Source: Nocardia alni | GTDB taxonomy: Bacteria > Actinomycetota > Actinomycetes > Mycobacteriales > Mycobacteriaceae | DNA length: 64,000 nucleotides | Assembly (NCBI RefSeq): GCF_019038435.1 | Contig: NZ_JAGPOX010000005.1 | Location: 1-64,000 of the forward strand | Direction: 5' to 3' | Shown here: positions 15,780 to 25,639 of the stretch, piece by piece | Position numbering within the stretch: position 1 is the stretch's first letter | How the letters are laid out: each line of letters begins with the position of its first letter | Translations under genes and position numbers: made by a program | The notes under the pieces: model-generated | The model's database searches: none | Seen by the model: the letters and a program-made list of their open reading frames with translations, nothing else | Told to the model about the DNA's origin: nothing

Positions 15780-18578
15780 TCATTTCACGCTGCCTGCGTG
15801 GCGGCGCAGCCGCCACCATGTGATCACCGACAGAACTACGCCGAGCGCGACCAGCATCCCGATGTCCAGAGACCAGATGCCGGTCGTGTGCTTCCACAGG
15901 GAGTCGCGCGCCGCGGTGTGGTCCAGCGGCTCGAGGGCCGGGAGATTCACCGTCGCCGCGCCCGCGCCGAAACCCCAGCGCGCGGGGAACAGCCACGACA
16001 GCTGCTCGAGCACCACCCGGCCGGTGACCGGGATCATGCCGCCCGCCATCACCAGCTGCACCATGATCGCGACCACCAGCAGCGGCATCACCTGCTCGCT
16101 CGACCTCGCCACCGAGGAGAGCACCAGACCGAGGATGACGCAGCAGACCGCGGTGACCGCGATGTCGATATAGAGCTCCACACCGCCGGACGGGATCAAC
16201 GCGCCGCCGACGGGCGGCTTCTTGCCGATCAGCACGATCGTCACCAGCACCGCCGACTGCACCAGCGCCGCACCGCCGAATATCATGATCTTGGCCGCCA
16301 GATACGACCCGGGCCGCAGCCCGACCGCCCGCTCACGGCGGAAGATCGGCCGCTCGCCGACCAGATCCCGCACGGTCAGCGTGGATCCCATGAAGCATCC
16401 GCCGAGTACCAGCACCACGAGCAGCTGCGAGGTCTCGACGCCGCCGACGGGTGTGAATATCGTGCCCCCGTGCCCGTCGCTGGTCTGCGCGAGCGGGCCC
16501 ATGGCCAGCCCGTTGCGGCCGGGCACCACGAGGGACAGCACGCCGAGCACGAATGGCAGGACCGCCAGGAATATCAGATATCCGCGGTCGGCCAGGATCA
16601 GCCGGAGCTGGCGCCGTGACAAGGTCGAGAACTGTTTCCACGCGCTGGATTTCGGCGGTCGTCCGGTCTGGCCGCGGGGTGCGGGCGGCGGAGGCGGCGG
16701 CACCGCGGACTGTTTGGAGCGATAGTTCGCGAAGGCCCGGTCCGGATCCGCCGCCACCCGCGCGAAGATCTCGGCCCAGTCGCTGGTGCCCAGGAACGCC
16801 CCGACCCCACCGGGATGCCCGAAATAGGCGGTCTTACCGCCCGGCGCGAGCAGCAGCACCTGATCGCACATGTCCAGGCAGGCCACCGAGTGGGTGACCA
16901 CGACGACGGTGCGCCCGGCGTCGGCCAGCTCGCGCAGCATGGTCATGACCTGCCGGTCCAGCGCCGGGTCCAGGCCCGAGGTCGGCTCGTCCAGCAGCAG
17001 CAGTGCGGGGCCCGTGAGCAGCTCCAGCGCCACCGAGGCGCGTTTGCGCTGACCGCCCGAGAGACGATCCACGCGGGTGTCGGCGTGTTCGGTGAGCGAG
17101 AGTTCCCGCAGCACACCGTCGATGACATGGCCTCGGTCCTCCTTGGAGGAGTCCGGCGGGAGACGCAGCTCGGCGGCGAAGCCCAGGGCCTGACGCACCG
17201 TGAGCTGGCGGTGCATCACGTCGTCCTGCGGGACCATGCCGATACGGCTGCGCATGGCCTCGTATTCGGCGTGCAGGTTGCGACCCTCGAAGACGACGAC
17301 GCCCGCCGAAGGATGGGCCAGGCCGGCGATGAGGGTCGACAGCGTCGACTTGCCGGCCCCGGACGGGCCGATGAGCGCGGTCAGGGTACCGCGCCCGGCC
17401 TGCATGTTCACATCGATCAGCAACTGTTTGTTGCCCTCGACCGTGAAGCCGAGGCCGTGCACTTCCAGGCCCTGTTCGGCCACGGGCCTGCGGCGCAGCA
17501 CGAGCGTGCCGTCCTGCACCAGGAAATCGACGTTGCCGATCGTGACGATGTCGCGCTCGCGCAAGACGGTTCGCTGTTCGCGGCGGCCGTTGACGAAGGT
17601 GCCGTTGGCCGAGCCCGCGTCCTCGAGCACCAGTCCTTCCTGGCCCCTGACCAGGCGGGCGTGCCGTCGCGAGGCCAGCGGGTCGTCGACCACGATCTGG
17701 TTGTCGCCGGTGCGGCCTATCGTCAAGCCACCGGCGGGAATTCGGTCGGCGCGGGTGATCGGGGCCGTGGATACGCGCGCCCGCATCGGTGGCAGGACGG
17801 AGGCGTCGCCCTTGATGGTCAGGTTGCTCTCCGGAGCTCCGGCCGGGCGCTGAGATCCGCCCTGCCCCGGGACCGGGCGATCCGGCTGACCGAATCCGTG
17901 GCCCGGGGTGGCCGATCGTCCCTGGGACGCACCCTGGCCCGACGCCCCGGCCCGCCCCGGCGCCGCACGCCGGGCCTGATCCTGAGTCCGAGGTACCGCG
18001 GGAAGCGGTCCGGACCGGGCCGGCGGCTGTGCGGGTTGACCACTGTGTCGCGGGACGGCCGGACGTTGCGCGGGCGGCGTCGGCGGCCGCGACGGAATCG
18101 GGGGCAGCCGGCCCGACGGCGGCGGCTGCTGCGCCGGAGGCCACGAGGGCTGACGCTGCCCGGGAGTCGGGGAGGACGGTCGATCCTGCCGGCGCTGGCC
18201 CTGCGGCGGTGTCGGCGGGCGCTGGGCCGGAGCCGATGGCGTCCGGCCCTGCGCGGCGGCGGGGTTGCCCTGGGGCAGCAGGTGTAGCAGGGGGCCGGTG
18301 GCCGCGTCACCCAGACGGACCAGCGTGGGCTGGGCGATACGCACGGAACCGCTCACCCGCTGCGCGTCCACGAACACACCGTTCGTACTTCCGTTGTCGG
18401 CCAGGATCCACGCGTTACCCTGCCAGCTGAGTGTCGCGTGCACACGGGAAACCAAAGGGCTGTCGACGAACAACGTCACCTCCGGCGCACGGCCGATGGT
18501 GATCTCTTGCCCGGCGTCGAATCCCCGATCGATTCCCTCATGGCGCACTGTGATCTTCTGCGCCCCCGGTGATGACAT
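15780..18578 (-). CDS. FHA-FHA-ABC transporter (Rv1747-like), 932 aa
   Basis: Domain order: an N-terminal FHA domain (TIGRAPEVTLFV, SRVHATLSW, DNGSTNGVFV); a Pro/Gln-rich linker (~110-240); a second FHA domain (TIGRTGDNQIVV, SRRHARLV, DAGSANGTFV); an ABC domain (GPSGAGKST, LSGGQRKRA, LLLDEPTSGLD); and an ABC2 membrane domain with about six helices. M. tuberculosis Rv1747 has the same plan, is phosphorylated by PknF on the linker, and exports envelope glycolipid. The ATG at 18578 precedes MSSPGAQKITVRHEG, the first strand of the FHA fold. It is divergent from a peptidase gene. The PknF-like kinase encoded at 25640 is a plausible regulator (inference). Confidence 0.92.
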   Translation of the reverse strand: MSSPGAQKITVRHEGIDRGFDAGQEITIGRAPEVTLFVDSPLVSRVHATLSWQGNAWILADNGSTNGVFVDAQRVSGSVRIAQPTLVRLGDAATGPLLHLLPQGNPAAAQGRTPSAPAQRPPTPPQGQRRQDRPSSPTPGQRQPSWPPAQQPPPSGRLPPIPSRPPTPPAQRPAVPRHSGQPAQPPARSGPLPAVPRTQDQARRAAPGRAGASGQGASQGRSATPGHGFGQPDRPVPGQGGSQRPAGAPESNLTIKGDASVLPPMRARVSTAPITRADRIPAGGLTIGRTGDNQIVVDDPLASRRHARLVRGQEGLVLEDAGSANGTFVNGRREQRTVLRERDIVTIGNVDFLVQDGTLVLRRRPVAEQGLEVHGLGFTVEGNKQLLIDVNMQAGRGTLTALIGPSGAGKSTLSTLIAGLAHPSAGVVVFEGRNLHAEYEAMRSRIGMVPQDDVMHRQLTVRQALGFAAELRLPPDSSKEDRGHVIDGVLRELSLTEHADTRVDRLSGGQRKRASVALELLTGPALLLLDEPTSGLDPALDRQVMTMLRELADAGRTVVVVTHSVACLDMCDQVLLLAPGGKTAYFGHPGGVGAFLGTSDWAEIFARVAADPDRAFANYRSKQSAVPPPPPPAPRGQTGRPPKSSAWKQFSTLSRRQLRLILADRGYLIFLAVLPFVLGVLSLVVPGRNGLAMGPLAQTSDGHGGTIFTPVGGVETSQLLVVLVLGGCFMGSTLTVRDLVGERPIFRRERAVGLRPGSYLAAKIMIFGGAALVQSAVLVTIVLIGKKPPVGGALIPSGGVELYIDIAVTAVCCVILGLVLSSVARSSEQVMPLLVVAIMVQLVMAGGMIPVTGRVVLEQLSWLFPARWGFGAGAATVNLPALEPLDHTAARDSLWKHTTGIWSLDIGMLVALGVVLSVITWWRLRRHAGSVK

Positions 18579-18690
18579 GTGCCGGATACTATTCGAAAGC
18601 TCGGACTCGGGGAGAGCCCATTTAATGGACGGCCGCCGAACCATCCGGGCGCACAAGAGCTCGTCCAGGTACATCGCGGAGGGGGTACGC

Positions 18691-20130
18691 GTGGTCAAGC
18701 GCCATGTGATCACGGCGTTCGCCGCGTTCGGTGTGGTGGCGCTCGCGCTGTCGGGTTGCACGGCCACCGTCGAGGGCCGGGCGGTGTCCATCTACGAGGA
18801 TCCGTTCCGGGTGGCCGGGCTTCCCACCACCGACGGGCCCAGCGGACCGCGCCCCGGCGTGACCGACAGCACGCTCACCGCGATCGGCGGGACCGGCGAC
18901 GACCCGGACCGTCTGGCCCTGGACGCCGTCGCGGACATCCAAACCTATTGGCAGGGCGAATATCCCAAGGACTTCACCGGCGCCTTCGCACCGGTCGCGA
19001 AGCTGTACTCCTGGGACGCCACCTCTGCGCAGGTCAGCCAGTTCTGCCACGAGTCCACGACGCATGTGGCCAACGCCGCGTATTGCCGGCCGGACAATTC
19101 GATCGGCTGGGACCGCGGCGTGCTGCTGCCCTCGATGCAGCGCGACTTCGGGACGATGGCGATCGTCATGGCGCTGGCCCACGAATACGGCCACGCGGTG
19201 CAGACGATGGCGCATCTGGTCGACGCCAAGACGCCGACCATCGTGAAGGAGCAGCAGGCCGACTGCTTCGCCGGGGCATTCATACGCCATGTGGCCGAGG
19301 GTGATTCGAGACACTTCACGATCAACACCTCGAACGGGCTGAACAGCGTGCTCGCCGCGACGGTCGCGATCCGCGACACCGACCCGCAGAACCCGGAGTC
19401 GGTGCACGGTTCGGCGTTCGAGCGGGTGAGCGCCGTGCAGATCGGTTTCACCGACGGCCCCAAGGGCTGTGCGGCCATCGATATGCGGAACGTCGAGCGG
19501 CGCCGCCAGGGTCTGCCGCAGTCGTACGGGGACGATCCCGATCACGGTGAACTGCCCATCACCAAGGACAGTCTGACCGAACTGGGCAAGGCGATGGAAT
19601 CGATCATGCCGATCGCGAACGAACCCACCTTCGATTATCTCGGCGCCAGGCTCGGCTGCAGCGACGCGGCGGATACCGTACCGGTCACCTACTGCCCGGC
19701 GACGAACACCATCGGCGCCGACGTGCCCGCCCTGGCCGCCCGCGGGGCGACGGATACCGGTGCGGCAACCGGCTTTCCGATGCACGTCGGCGGGGATTAC
19801 AACGCATACGTGGTGTTCGTGTCCCGATACGCCCTCGCGGTACAGCACGATTCGCGTCAACCGCTGACCGGGGCCAAGACCGGACTGCGCGCGGCCTGCC
19901 TGTCCGGTGTGATCACCGCCGCGCTCGGTGATCCGGCGCGCAGCGTGGTGAACGGCGATATCGCGCTGTCCCCGGGGGATCTGGACAAGGCGGTCTCGGG
20001 TCTGCTGACCGATGGCTTGGCGGCCAGTGACGTCGCGGGAAACACTGTGCCCAGCGGATTTTCGCGGGTGGACGCGTTCCGCGCCGGGGTGCTGGGCAAC
20101 GCGCAGATCTGCCGGTCGCGCTACTCGTAG
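18691..20130 (+). CDS. Lipoprotein zinc metallopeptidase (PF04228-like), 479 aa
   Basis: The lipobox LALSGC follows a basic start (MVKRHVITAFAAFGVV), so the protein is lipid-anchored outside the membrane. The zinc motif HEYGH sits in IVMALAHEYGHAVQTMAHL, with a downstream KEQQADCFAGAF supplying the third ligand, as in putative neutral zinc metallopeptidases. Additional cysteines may form disulfides. The GTG at 18691 has a GGAGGGGG site six bases upstream; the longer frame to 18265 is antisense of the ABC gene. Divergent from the FHA-ABC gene, and it ends 2 bp before a convergent FHA gene, so all three may share a role in the envelope. Confidence 0.85.
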   Translation: MVKRHVITAFAAFGVVALALSGCTATVEGRAVSIYEDPFRVAGLPTTDGPSGPRPGVTDSTLTAIGGTGDDPDRLALDAVADIQTYWQGEYPKDFTGAFAPVAKLYSWDATSAQVSQFCHESTTHVANAAYCRPDNSIGWDRGVLLPSMQRDFGTMAIVMALAHEYGHAVQTMAHLVDAKTPTIVKEQQADCFAGAFIRHVAEGDSRHFTINTSNGLNSVLAATVAIRDTDPQNPESVHGSAFERVSAVQIGFTDGPKGCAAIDMRNVERRRQGLPQSYGDDPDHGELPITKDSLTELGKAMESIMPIANEPTFDYLGARLGCSDAADTVPVTYCPATNTIGADVPALAARGATDTGAATGFPMHVGGDYNAYVVFVSRYALAVQHDSRQPLTGAKTGLRAACLSGVITAALGDPARSVVNGDIALSPGDLDKAVSGLLTDGLAASDVAGNTVPSGFSRVDAFRAGVLGNAQICRSRYS

Positions 20131-20132
20131 GC

Positions 20133-21599
20133 TCAGCCGAAGGGAGTGGGCGCGGTGGGGTCCAAGCGCAGAACCCGGCCGCCGAGCATGAGCTCGGCGC
20201 CGAACGGCAGCGCCATGGGTTGATTGGGCAGCACGCGAATCCAGTCCTGGCGGCCGGGCAGGCGGACGTGGGTGCCGTTCGTGGAGCCCCGATCCGCGAT
20301 CGTCACATCCCAGTTCACCAGCCGAATTTCGGCGTGGGCACGGGACATGCCGCCGGAGGTGTCCTCGATCTTGAACGGTTGCATGCCTCGCTGGGCAGCG
20401 TCGGAGTTCTGCGGATCGCGTCCGAGCACGGTGTCGGCGATCAACACGAGAGTGGTGCCGTCGTCGAGCATCAGCCGGCCCAGGGGCGGGCGCACGACCT
20501 CCGTCGGCCGCTGCGTCTGGTCCACCGGCATACCGCAGACGGTGCAGAACGCCGCTCGCGGATCGCTGGGATGTGCTCGCGCACAGACGAACCCGAGCAC
20601 CCGCGTGGACAGCGAGGGTGCGCGTTCGGTCGCCTCGTCACGCCGGCTGTGCGGCGGATCGTCCGCGTCGCGCGGCGGATTCTGCGCGTCCTGCACCAGA
20701 TCGTCGGCCAGCCAGTCGGGCAGCGGCGGCGGACCGGAACCGACCAGTTCGGTGGCGCCTCCGTATATATCGGGTACCGGAACACGGCCGGACGCGGGGT
20801 CCGGCGCTCGCCCGGACGCCGACGGGTCGTCCCCGGCGGCCATGGGCGGCGGCACACTCGCGGCGTCTGCGGGCGCCGTAACGGGTAGCGGCACACTGGG
20901 ATCGGAGGGGCGGGCCAATTGCGTACGATCCAAGCGGGGATTCGCCGCCGCGGGCGAGACCGGTTGCGGCCCCGTGGTGCTCGACGCGTACGCCTGTCCT
21001 TGCGGCTCGGTGCCGGTCGGCTGCGCGGTGGATCCGGCTTCGGCAGGCGCCTCATCCCGGTCGCGGGCCCGCGAGCGCCGCCCCTCGAACCAGACGATCG
21101 CTCCCGCGGCGGACGCGACGCCTTCGACCAGCGAACCGATTCCCCGCTCGGGCAATTCGGGATCGCGCCCGGTGTCGACGACTACCGCCACGGCGCGGGC
21201 GGGCGGCTCGGCCACGTGATCGACGCTGAAGACGGCGTCGGCGCCGCGCAGGTATTCGACGCCATCGTCATGCACCAGCATCGCGGTGACCGCACCGTGC
21301 AGAAATATCGCCACCGCACCGGATTCCGCGCCCGAGACGATGCCCAGATCGGTGGGCGCACCCGAATCGGCCCGGCTCGTCAGCCAGTTCGTGGCCTCAC
21401 GGGCGATGATCCGTCCCGGCCCGGCGGGCGCCCGCTCGGCCGCCTCGAACACCACCTGCGAGAGCGCCTCGGCAACCTCCATCGCGGCGGAATCGTCTCG
21501 CACCGGTCCGTTCTCACGATGGCCGACGACCACCACGACTCCGGCCACCCGGACCACCACATGATTGCCCCCGACAACCTCGACCTGCCGATCCCTCAA
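20133..21599 (-). CDS. FHA-domain protein with Cys cluster, 488 aa
   Basis: The C-terminal ~110 residues form an FHA phosphothreonine-binding domain (TVLGRDPQN, MSRAHAEIRLV, DRGSTNGTHVRLPG). Before it lies a possible zinc knuckle (VCARAHPSDPRAAFCTVCG). The middle is disordered and Pro/Ala-rich. The first ~170 residues resemble a degenerate PP2C-like fold (VEVVGGNHVVVRVAGVVVVV, EYLRGADAVFSVDH). The TTG at 21599 is the likely start, with GGAG nine bases upstream and an in-frame stop just before; the first ATG is too far inside. It probably reads out Ser/Thr kinase signals; partner unknown. Confidence 0.8.
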   Translation of the reverse strand: MRDRQVEVVGGNHVVVRVAGVVVVVGHRENGPVRDDSAAMEVAEALSQVVFEAAERAPAGPGRIIAREATNWLTSRADSGAPTDLGIVSGAESGAVAIFLHGAVTAMLVHDDGVEYLRGADAVFSVDHVAEPPARAVAVVVDTGRDPELPERGIGSLVEGVASAAGAIVWFEGRRSRARDRDEAPAEAGSTAQPTGTEPQGQAYASSTTGPQPVSPAAANPRLDRTQLARPSDPSVPLPVTAPADAASVPPPMAAGDDPSASGRAPDPASGRVPVPDIYGGATELVGSGPPPLPDWLADDLVQDAQNPPRDADDPPHSRRDEATERAPSLSTRVLGFVCARAHPSDPRAAFCTVCGMPVDQTQRPTEVVRPPLGRLMLDDGTTLVLIADTVLGRDPQNSDAAQRGMQPFKIEDTSGGMSRAHAEIRLVNWDVTIADRGSTNGTHVRLPGRQDWIRVLPNQPMALPFGAELMLGGRVLRLDPTAPTPFG

Positions 21600-21736
21600 C
21601 GGAATCGGCTCCGGTCACACACGGTCGTCACACGATCAGCGTAGAGCACCGTGCCCGCGCCCGGAGACCGCCCGCCGAGGCCCGGAGTCCGGTAACTTTG
21701 GGATCAGTCTGTCTCCACCCGAACGGGGGCTCGGCG

Positions 21737-22948
21737 ATGTTCTGTCCGACACGCCGCGTACGCGTATCGCTCACGGCGGCCGCCGTCGCCGCGCTCGTGA
21801 CCGCATGCGGGGTCGCGGGAACGGCCGTCCCGGGCGAAATCGACGTACGCACACTCGATGTCGGCAGTTACGCCACCGTCAAGCACGCCTATGCCCAGCC
21901 CGCCGGCGATAACGGCGCACTGGTGGAGGGCATGCGCATGTCGCGGGCGGTGATGCCGGCGATGAAGATCGATCCGTCGCTGTCGGTCGGCGAGGGTGGC
22001 CGCGTGGTAGCCGGCGACACCGAGGCCACCGCACGGCTGCTCGCCGAGGTGTCCAAGCCGATCCTGGACCAGGAGAACATGATCACCGGTTATACGGTCA
22101 CCGGCGCGGACCGAGCCGACCTGCCGGGCACCGACATCCCCTCCCCCGACGCCACTTCGGTCACCGACTTCGTGATGCGATTCCCCGACGACGACAGTGC
22201 CACGCGGGCCGCGCGCGAACTCGATGATGTGGACTTCGCCGTCGACCCCACCGAAAACGTCAAGCTGGCATTGGACCAGTATCCGACGGCCTTCATCCAC
22301 TGGCGTCCCGGCGTGCCCACTATCGGAACCTTCCTGGCGCATCGGCAATTCGTCATCTCGTTGTTCGTCGAGCGCCCCCAGCCGAACAGCCAGGACCTGC
22401 TGGATTGGGTGCGCAAAACGCTCGACGCACAGGTGCCCGCGCTGGACGCCTTCCAGGCCACGCAGACCGGCAAGCTCTCGAACCTGCCGATCGATCCGGA
22501 CGGTCTGCTCGCCCGGGCGGTGGTGCGGGTCGGCGCACCGACCACCCCGGACCGGGACGTCTTCGCCGCCTACGGGCCGACCGATTTCATCGAGAACGCC
22601 GAGGACGCGGCCGGACGGCAACGCCTGGTCGACGAGACCGGCCTGGACTCGATCGCCGTCGCCGATTCCAGCACGGTGCTGCGCGTACGCGATGCCGCGG
22701 CGGGAGACCGCCTGATCACCGGGCTGATCGCCGGGTCGAGCAACACCTACGATCCGATCTCGGCGCCCGTGCGGGTTCCGGGCGCGAGGTGCCTGCAGCT
22801 CAACAGCAAGGGCGACGCGACGCGGCAGAGCCAATTCCGCTGCTTCGTCACGCACGGGCGGTACGTCGAGGTGGTCGTCAGCGACGATCAGTCCGATGTG
22901 AACCGCCGTGCCGCGGCGGCATACGCGCTGCTGGCGAACAGCATGTGA
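21737..22948 (+). CDS. DUF7373-like lipoprotein, paralogue 1, 403 aa
   Basis: Signal peptide with lipobox VTACG, then the family opening GEIDVRTLDVGSY. Shared family landmarks are a central HWRPGVPTIGTFLAHRQFV and a C-terminal pair of cysteines (ARCLQL...FRCFVTHGRYVEVVVS) closing with AAAAYALLANSM. The ATG at 21737 follows a GGGGGC tract. This family of secreted lipoproteins is confined to Mycobacteriales and has no known function (family name from memory). First of three consecutive plus-strand copies before the kinase gene. GC is high, like the surrounding DNA. Confidence 0.85.
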   Translation: MFCPTRRVRVSLTAAAVAALVTACGVAGTAVPGEIDVRTLDVGSYATVKHAYAQPAGDNGALVEGMRMSRAVMPAMKIDPSLSVGEGGRVVAGDTEATARLLAEVSKPILDQENMITGYTVTGADRADLPGTDIPSPDATSVTDFVMRFPDDDSATRAARELDDVDFAVDPTENVKLALDQYPTAFIHWRPGVPTIGTFLAHRQFVISLFVERPQPNSQDLLDWVRKTLDAQVPALDAFQATQTGKLSNLPIDPDGLLARAVVRVGAPTTPDRDVFAAYGPTDFIENAEDAAGRQRLVDETGLDSIAVADSSTVLRVRDAAAGDRLITGLIAGSSNTYDPISAPVRVPGARCLQLNSKGDATRQSQFRCFVTHGRYVEVVVSDDQSDVNRRAAAAYALLANSM

Positions 22949-23054
22949 GCCCGGCCCGGCCGCGAGCACGCCGGGAAGACGATGCCGCGTTGTGTACGAT
23001 ACCGACGGGCCGGGAACCGAGCGACAGTACATCCCCGCGCCCGCGGGAGGGAGT

Positions 23055-24269
23055 ATGCGCAGGTCGGGCGGGATTCGTCGGGCACTGGGAGCCGTTGGCG
23101 CGGCTCTGCTGATCACGATGCTCGGCGCCGGATGCGGTTCCGGGCACGGCCCGACCGCCGCGGCTCCGGTCATCGACCTGAAGACACTGGATGCCGGCCC
23201 GTACGAGACCGCCCCACGCGACGAGGGCAAGCCGACGAACCAGGCACAAGCCCAGGACATCGAGGCCGAGCGGCTGGGCAATGTCGTTCCGCTGGCCATG
23301 GACATCAACCCGGAACTCACCTACGGCGGCGGCACCAGCCCGATCGTCTTCGTCGATCCACGGGCCACACAGCTGGGCAATTTCGCCGATTTCAGCGGTG
23401 TCGCCCAGGACGCGCCGAATCTCGTCGGCGGATTCATCAGTTACGGCCGCAGCTCCCAGGCAGACGACGGCCTCGAACTGGTCAACGCGGTGATGATCTT
23501 TCCGGACGAGAAGCAGGCGGCCGATGCCGCGGTGGCGCTGGAGCGCCGGGATTTCGGGTCCAAACCCGGCAATCAACCGGTTCCGATCCCCAAATATCCT
23601 ACGGCTCACGCACATTGGCATCCCGGCGTGCAGTCGATCGACTCCTGGTATGCCACCGGCACACTGGTGGTGCTGACCTCGTTCTTCGACCAGGCACGAA
23701 TGTGGTTCCACCACAACGATTTTCCCGCACTGGTGGATATCGTGACCAAGAGCCTGGACACGATGGCGCCCGCCCTGGCCAAGTTCACCGCGATTCCGGT
23801 GGACAAGCTGTCCGATCAGCCGATCGATATCGACGGCATGCTCGGGCGAACGATGCTGCGGCCCAAGGTGTCCAAGGACGAGTGGGTGAATCCGCCCGGC
23901 GTCTACACCGCCCACGCCGAATTGAACTGGACCCCGGATCCCATCGAGACGCAGCAGTGGATGCGGGCCGACGGCGTCGATCTGGTCGCGCAGTACGGCG
24001 ACGACGTATTCCGGGCACGAGATGCCGCGGCCGCCGCGGATGTGCGCGATCAGCTGGGCGATCCGGCCAAACATTTCAAATCCGCGGCGCCGCCGAAGAA
24101 TCTTCCGATCGCCAGGTGCCGGCAGTATCACGGGCAGCAGATCATCGCGGTGCATTACTACTGCGCGGTGTCCTACGGCCGGTACGCGGCGCAGGCCTGG
24201 GGTGATCAACTCCTGGACGCGCAGCAGCGGATCTCGGCCCAGTACGCGATCCTGGTGAAGGCGAAATGA
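23055..24269 (+). CDS. DUF7373-like lipoprotein, paralogue 2, 404 aa
   Basis: Lipobox LGAGCG follows a signal peptide, then VIDLKTLDAGPYETAPRDEGK. Family landmarks KYPTAHAHWHPGVQSIDSW and a C-terminal CRQYHGQQ...YYCAVSYGRYAAQAW...AQQRISAQYAIL are present. The ATG at 23055 has a GGGAGGGAG site immediately upstream. The stop overlaps the next lipoprotein start (ATGATG), so the two are coupled. It is closest in plan to paralogue 4 at 27399, which also opens PPxDxxKLDxGxY and carries a DEGKPT/QGGKPT motif; this suggests duplication before the kinase-side genes diverged in composition. Confidence 0.85.
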   Translation: MRRSGGIRRALGAVGAALLITMLGAGCGSGHGPTAAAPVIDLKTLDAGPYETAPRDEGKPTNQAQAQDIEAERLGNVVPLAMDINPELTYGGGTSPIVFVDPRATQLGNFADFSGVAQDAPNLVGGFISYGRSSQADDGLELVNAVMIFPDEKQAADAAVALERRDFGSKPGNQPVPIPKYPTAHAHWHPGVQSIDSWYATGTLVVLTSFFDQARMWFHHNDFPALVDIVTKSLDTMAPALAKFTAIPVDKLSDQPIDIDGMLGRTMLRPKVSKDEWVNPPGVYTAHAELNWTPDPIETQQWMRADGVDLVAQYGDDVFRARDAAAAADVRDQLGDPAKHFKSAAPPKNLPIARCRQYHGQQIIAVHYYCAVSYGRYAAQAWGDQLLDAQQRISAQYAILVKAK

Positions 24270-25528
24270 TGTCCCGCACACGTAGCTTCGTCGTCACGAT
24301 GATCGGTCTTGGGCTGGCCGTCACCCTCACCGCCTGCGGCTCCTCGGAGCCGGGCGCCGCGACGTCCGCGGAACTCGACGTGCGCACCCTCGATGTCGGA
24401 GGATTCACCGTCGACCCGCTCGATATCCACGAGGACGATCCGCCCGGACTGACCGACACCCCGCAGATCGGCGGACTGCGGATCAGCGACTACACGGTCA
24501 ACGCCTACGATGTCGATCCCCGGATGAACGTGGGCATGAGCCCATCCGATATGGGGACGTTCGAATCCGGCGTGATGTCCGAGCGGCTCGGCAACAGCGA
24601 TGCCGTGAAAGCGGTCGCCACACGCGAGGATATGTACTTCGGCTTCGAGACCATCGGATCCGATATGCGGACCTTCATCGATTCCACCTCACCGGACGGC
24701 TGGCCCTCGGTGGATCCGCACAACTCCACCGCCGTCGATCTGATCGTGATGCAATTCCCCGACGCCGGCGCGGCCACCCGTGCGGCCGGGGAGTTCGCCG
24801 ACGCCGAATCCGGTATCGATAAGACGACCGCGGCGATTCCACTGCCGAAATATCCTGCCGCACGCGCCCAGTGGCGCCCCGGAATCGCCGAGCTGCGTTC
24901 CTATCTCGCACACGGCTCCTATGTCGCTGCGGTGCTGGTCTTCGCCCCGACCGCCGATCCGACGACGCTCACGGCCCTGGCCCAGAAGACATACGACACC
25001 GAATTCCCGGTGCTGGACACGCTGCCCCCGATCTCGGACGAGGATGTGATGGGTGTGTCCTGGGATCCGGAATATCTGATCAGCCGCACACTGAATGCCG
25101 CTCAGCTCGGGCGGCTGTCCTTCGGTGACCAGAATGCCGCGTTCACTCTGCACGGCATCATGAACTACATGCCCGACCGCGCGACGGCCGCCAAGACCTT
25201 CGCCGCGATCAAAGGGCAGAAATTCGCCAGAACCGATGACGCGCTGCTCGTGCGCACCGCCGACGCGGCCTCGGCGGCCAAGGCCGTGCACGATCGGCTC
25301 ACTCCGGAGAAGTTTCTGACCCCGGCCCGGGACGTGCCGAAATTGCCCGATTCGGCCTGCGTGCAGAACACCTCGGAGCAGACATTTCCGACCGATCGAA
25401 AGCGCTTCACCTGCATTGTCGCGTACCGCAATTACGTCGGATACGTGAATTCCGACCAGCTGATCGACGTGCAGCAACGCGCCGCAGCGCAGTACGCCCT
25501 GCTCGCCAACAGCACGTGGGAGCCGTGA
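24266..25528 (+). CDS. DUF7373-like lipoprotein, paralogue 3, 420 aa
   Basis: Lipobox LTACG, then AELDVRTLDVGGFTVDPLD. Central KYPAARAQWRPGIAELRSYLAHG and the C-terminal CVQNTSEQ...FTCIVAYRNYVGYVNSDQ...QQRAAAQYALLANS match the family. It starts with ATG-ATG overlapping the previous stop by 4 bp. The 111-bp gap to the kinase start makes co-transcription with the kinase plausible. Composition is ordinary for the window. Confidence 0.85.
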   Translation: MMSRTRSFVVTMIGLGLAVTLTACGSSEPGAATSAELDVRTLDVGGFTVDPLDIHEDDPPGLTDTPQIGGLRISDYTVNAYDVDPRMNVGMSPSDMGTFESGVMSERLGNSDAVKAVATREDMYFGFETIGSDMRTFIDSTSPDGWPSVDPHNSTAVDLIVMQFPDAGAATRAAGEFADAESGIDKTTAAIPLPKYPAARAQWRPGIAELRSYLAHGSYVAAVLVFAPTADPTTLTALAQKTYDTEFPVLDTLPPISDEDVMGVSWDPEYLISRTLNAAQLGRLSFGDQNAAFTLHGIMNYMPDRATAAKTFAAIKGQKFARTDDALLVRTADAASAAKAVHDRLTPEKFLTPARDVPKLPDSACVQNTSEQTFPTDRKRFTCIVAYRNYVGYVNSDQLIDVQQRAAAQYALLANSTWEP

Positions 25529-25639
25529 TCGATGATCGATGTGACTCGACCCGAATCCGGCCGGGCCGGTATGCTCCCCGGGGGTACGGGGGCCGCTGCA
25601 CACCGCGCCAACCACCGATCTACCAGGAGTTTGTGACAT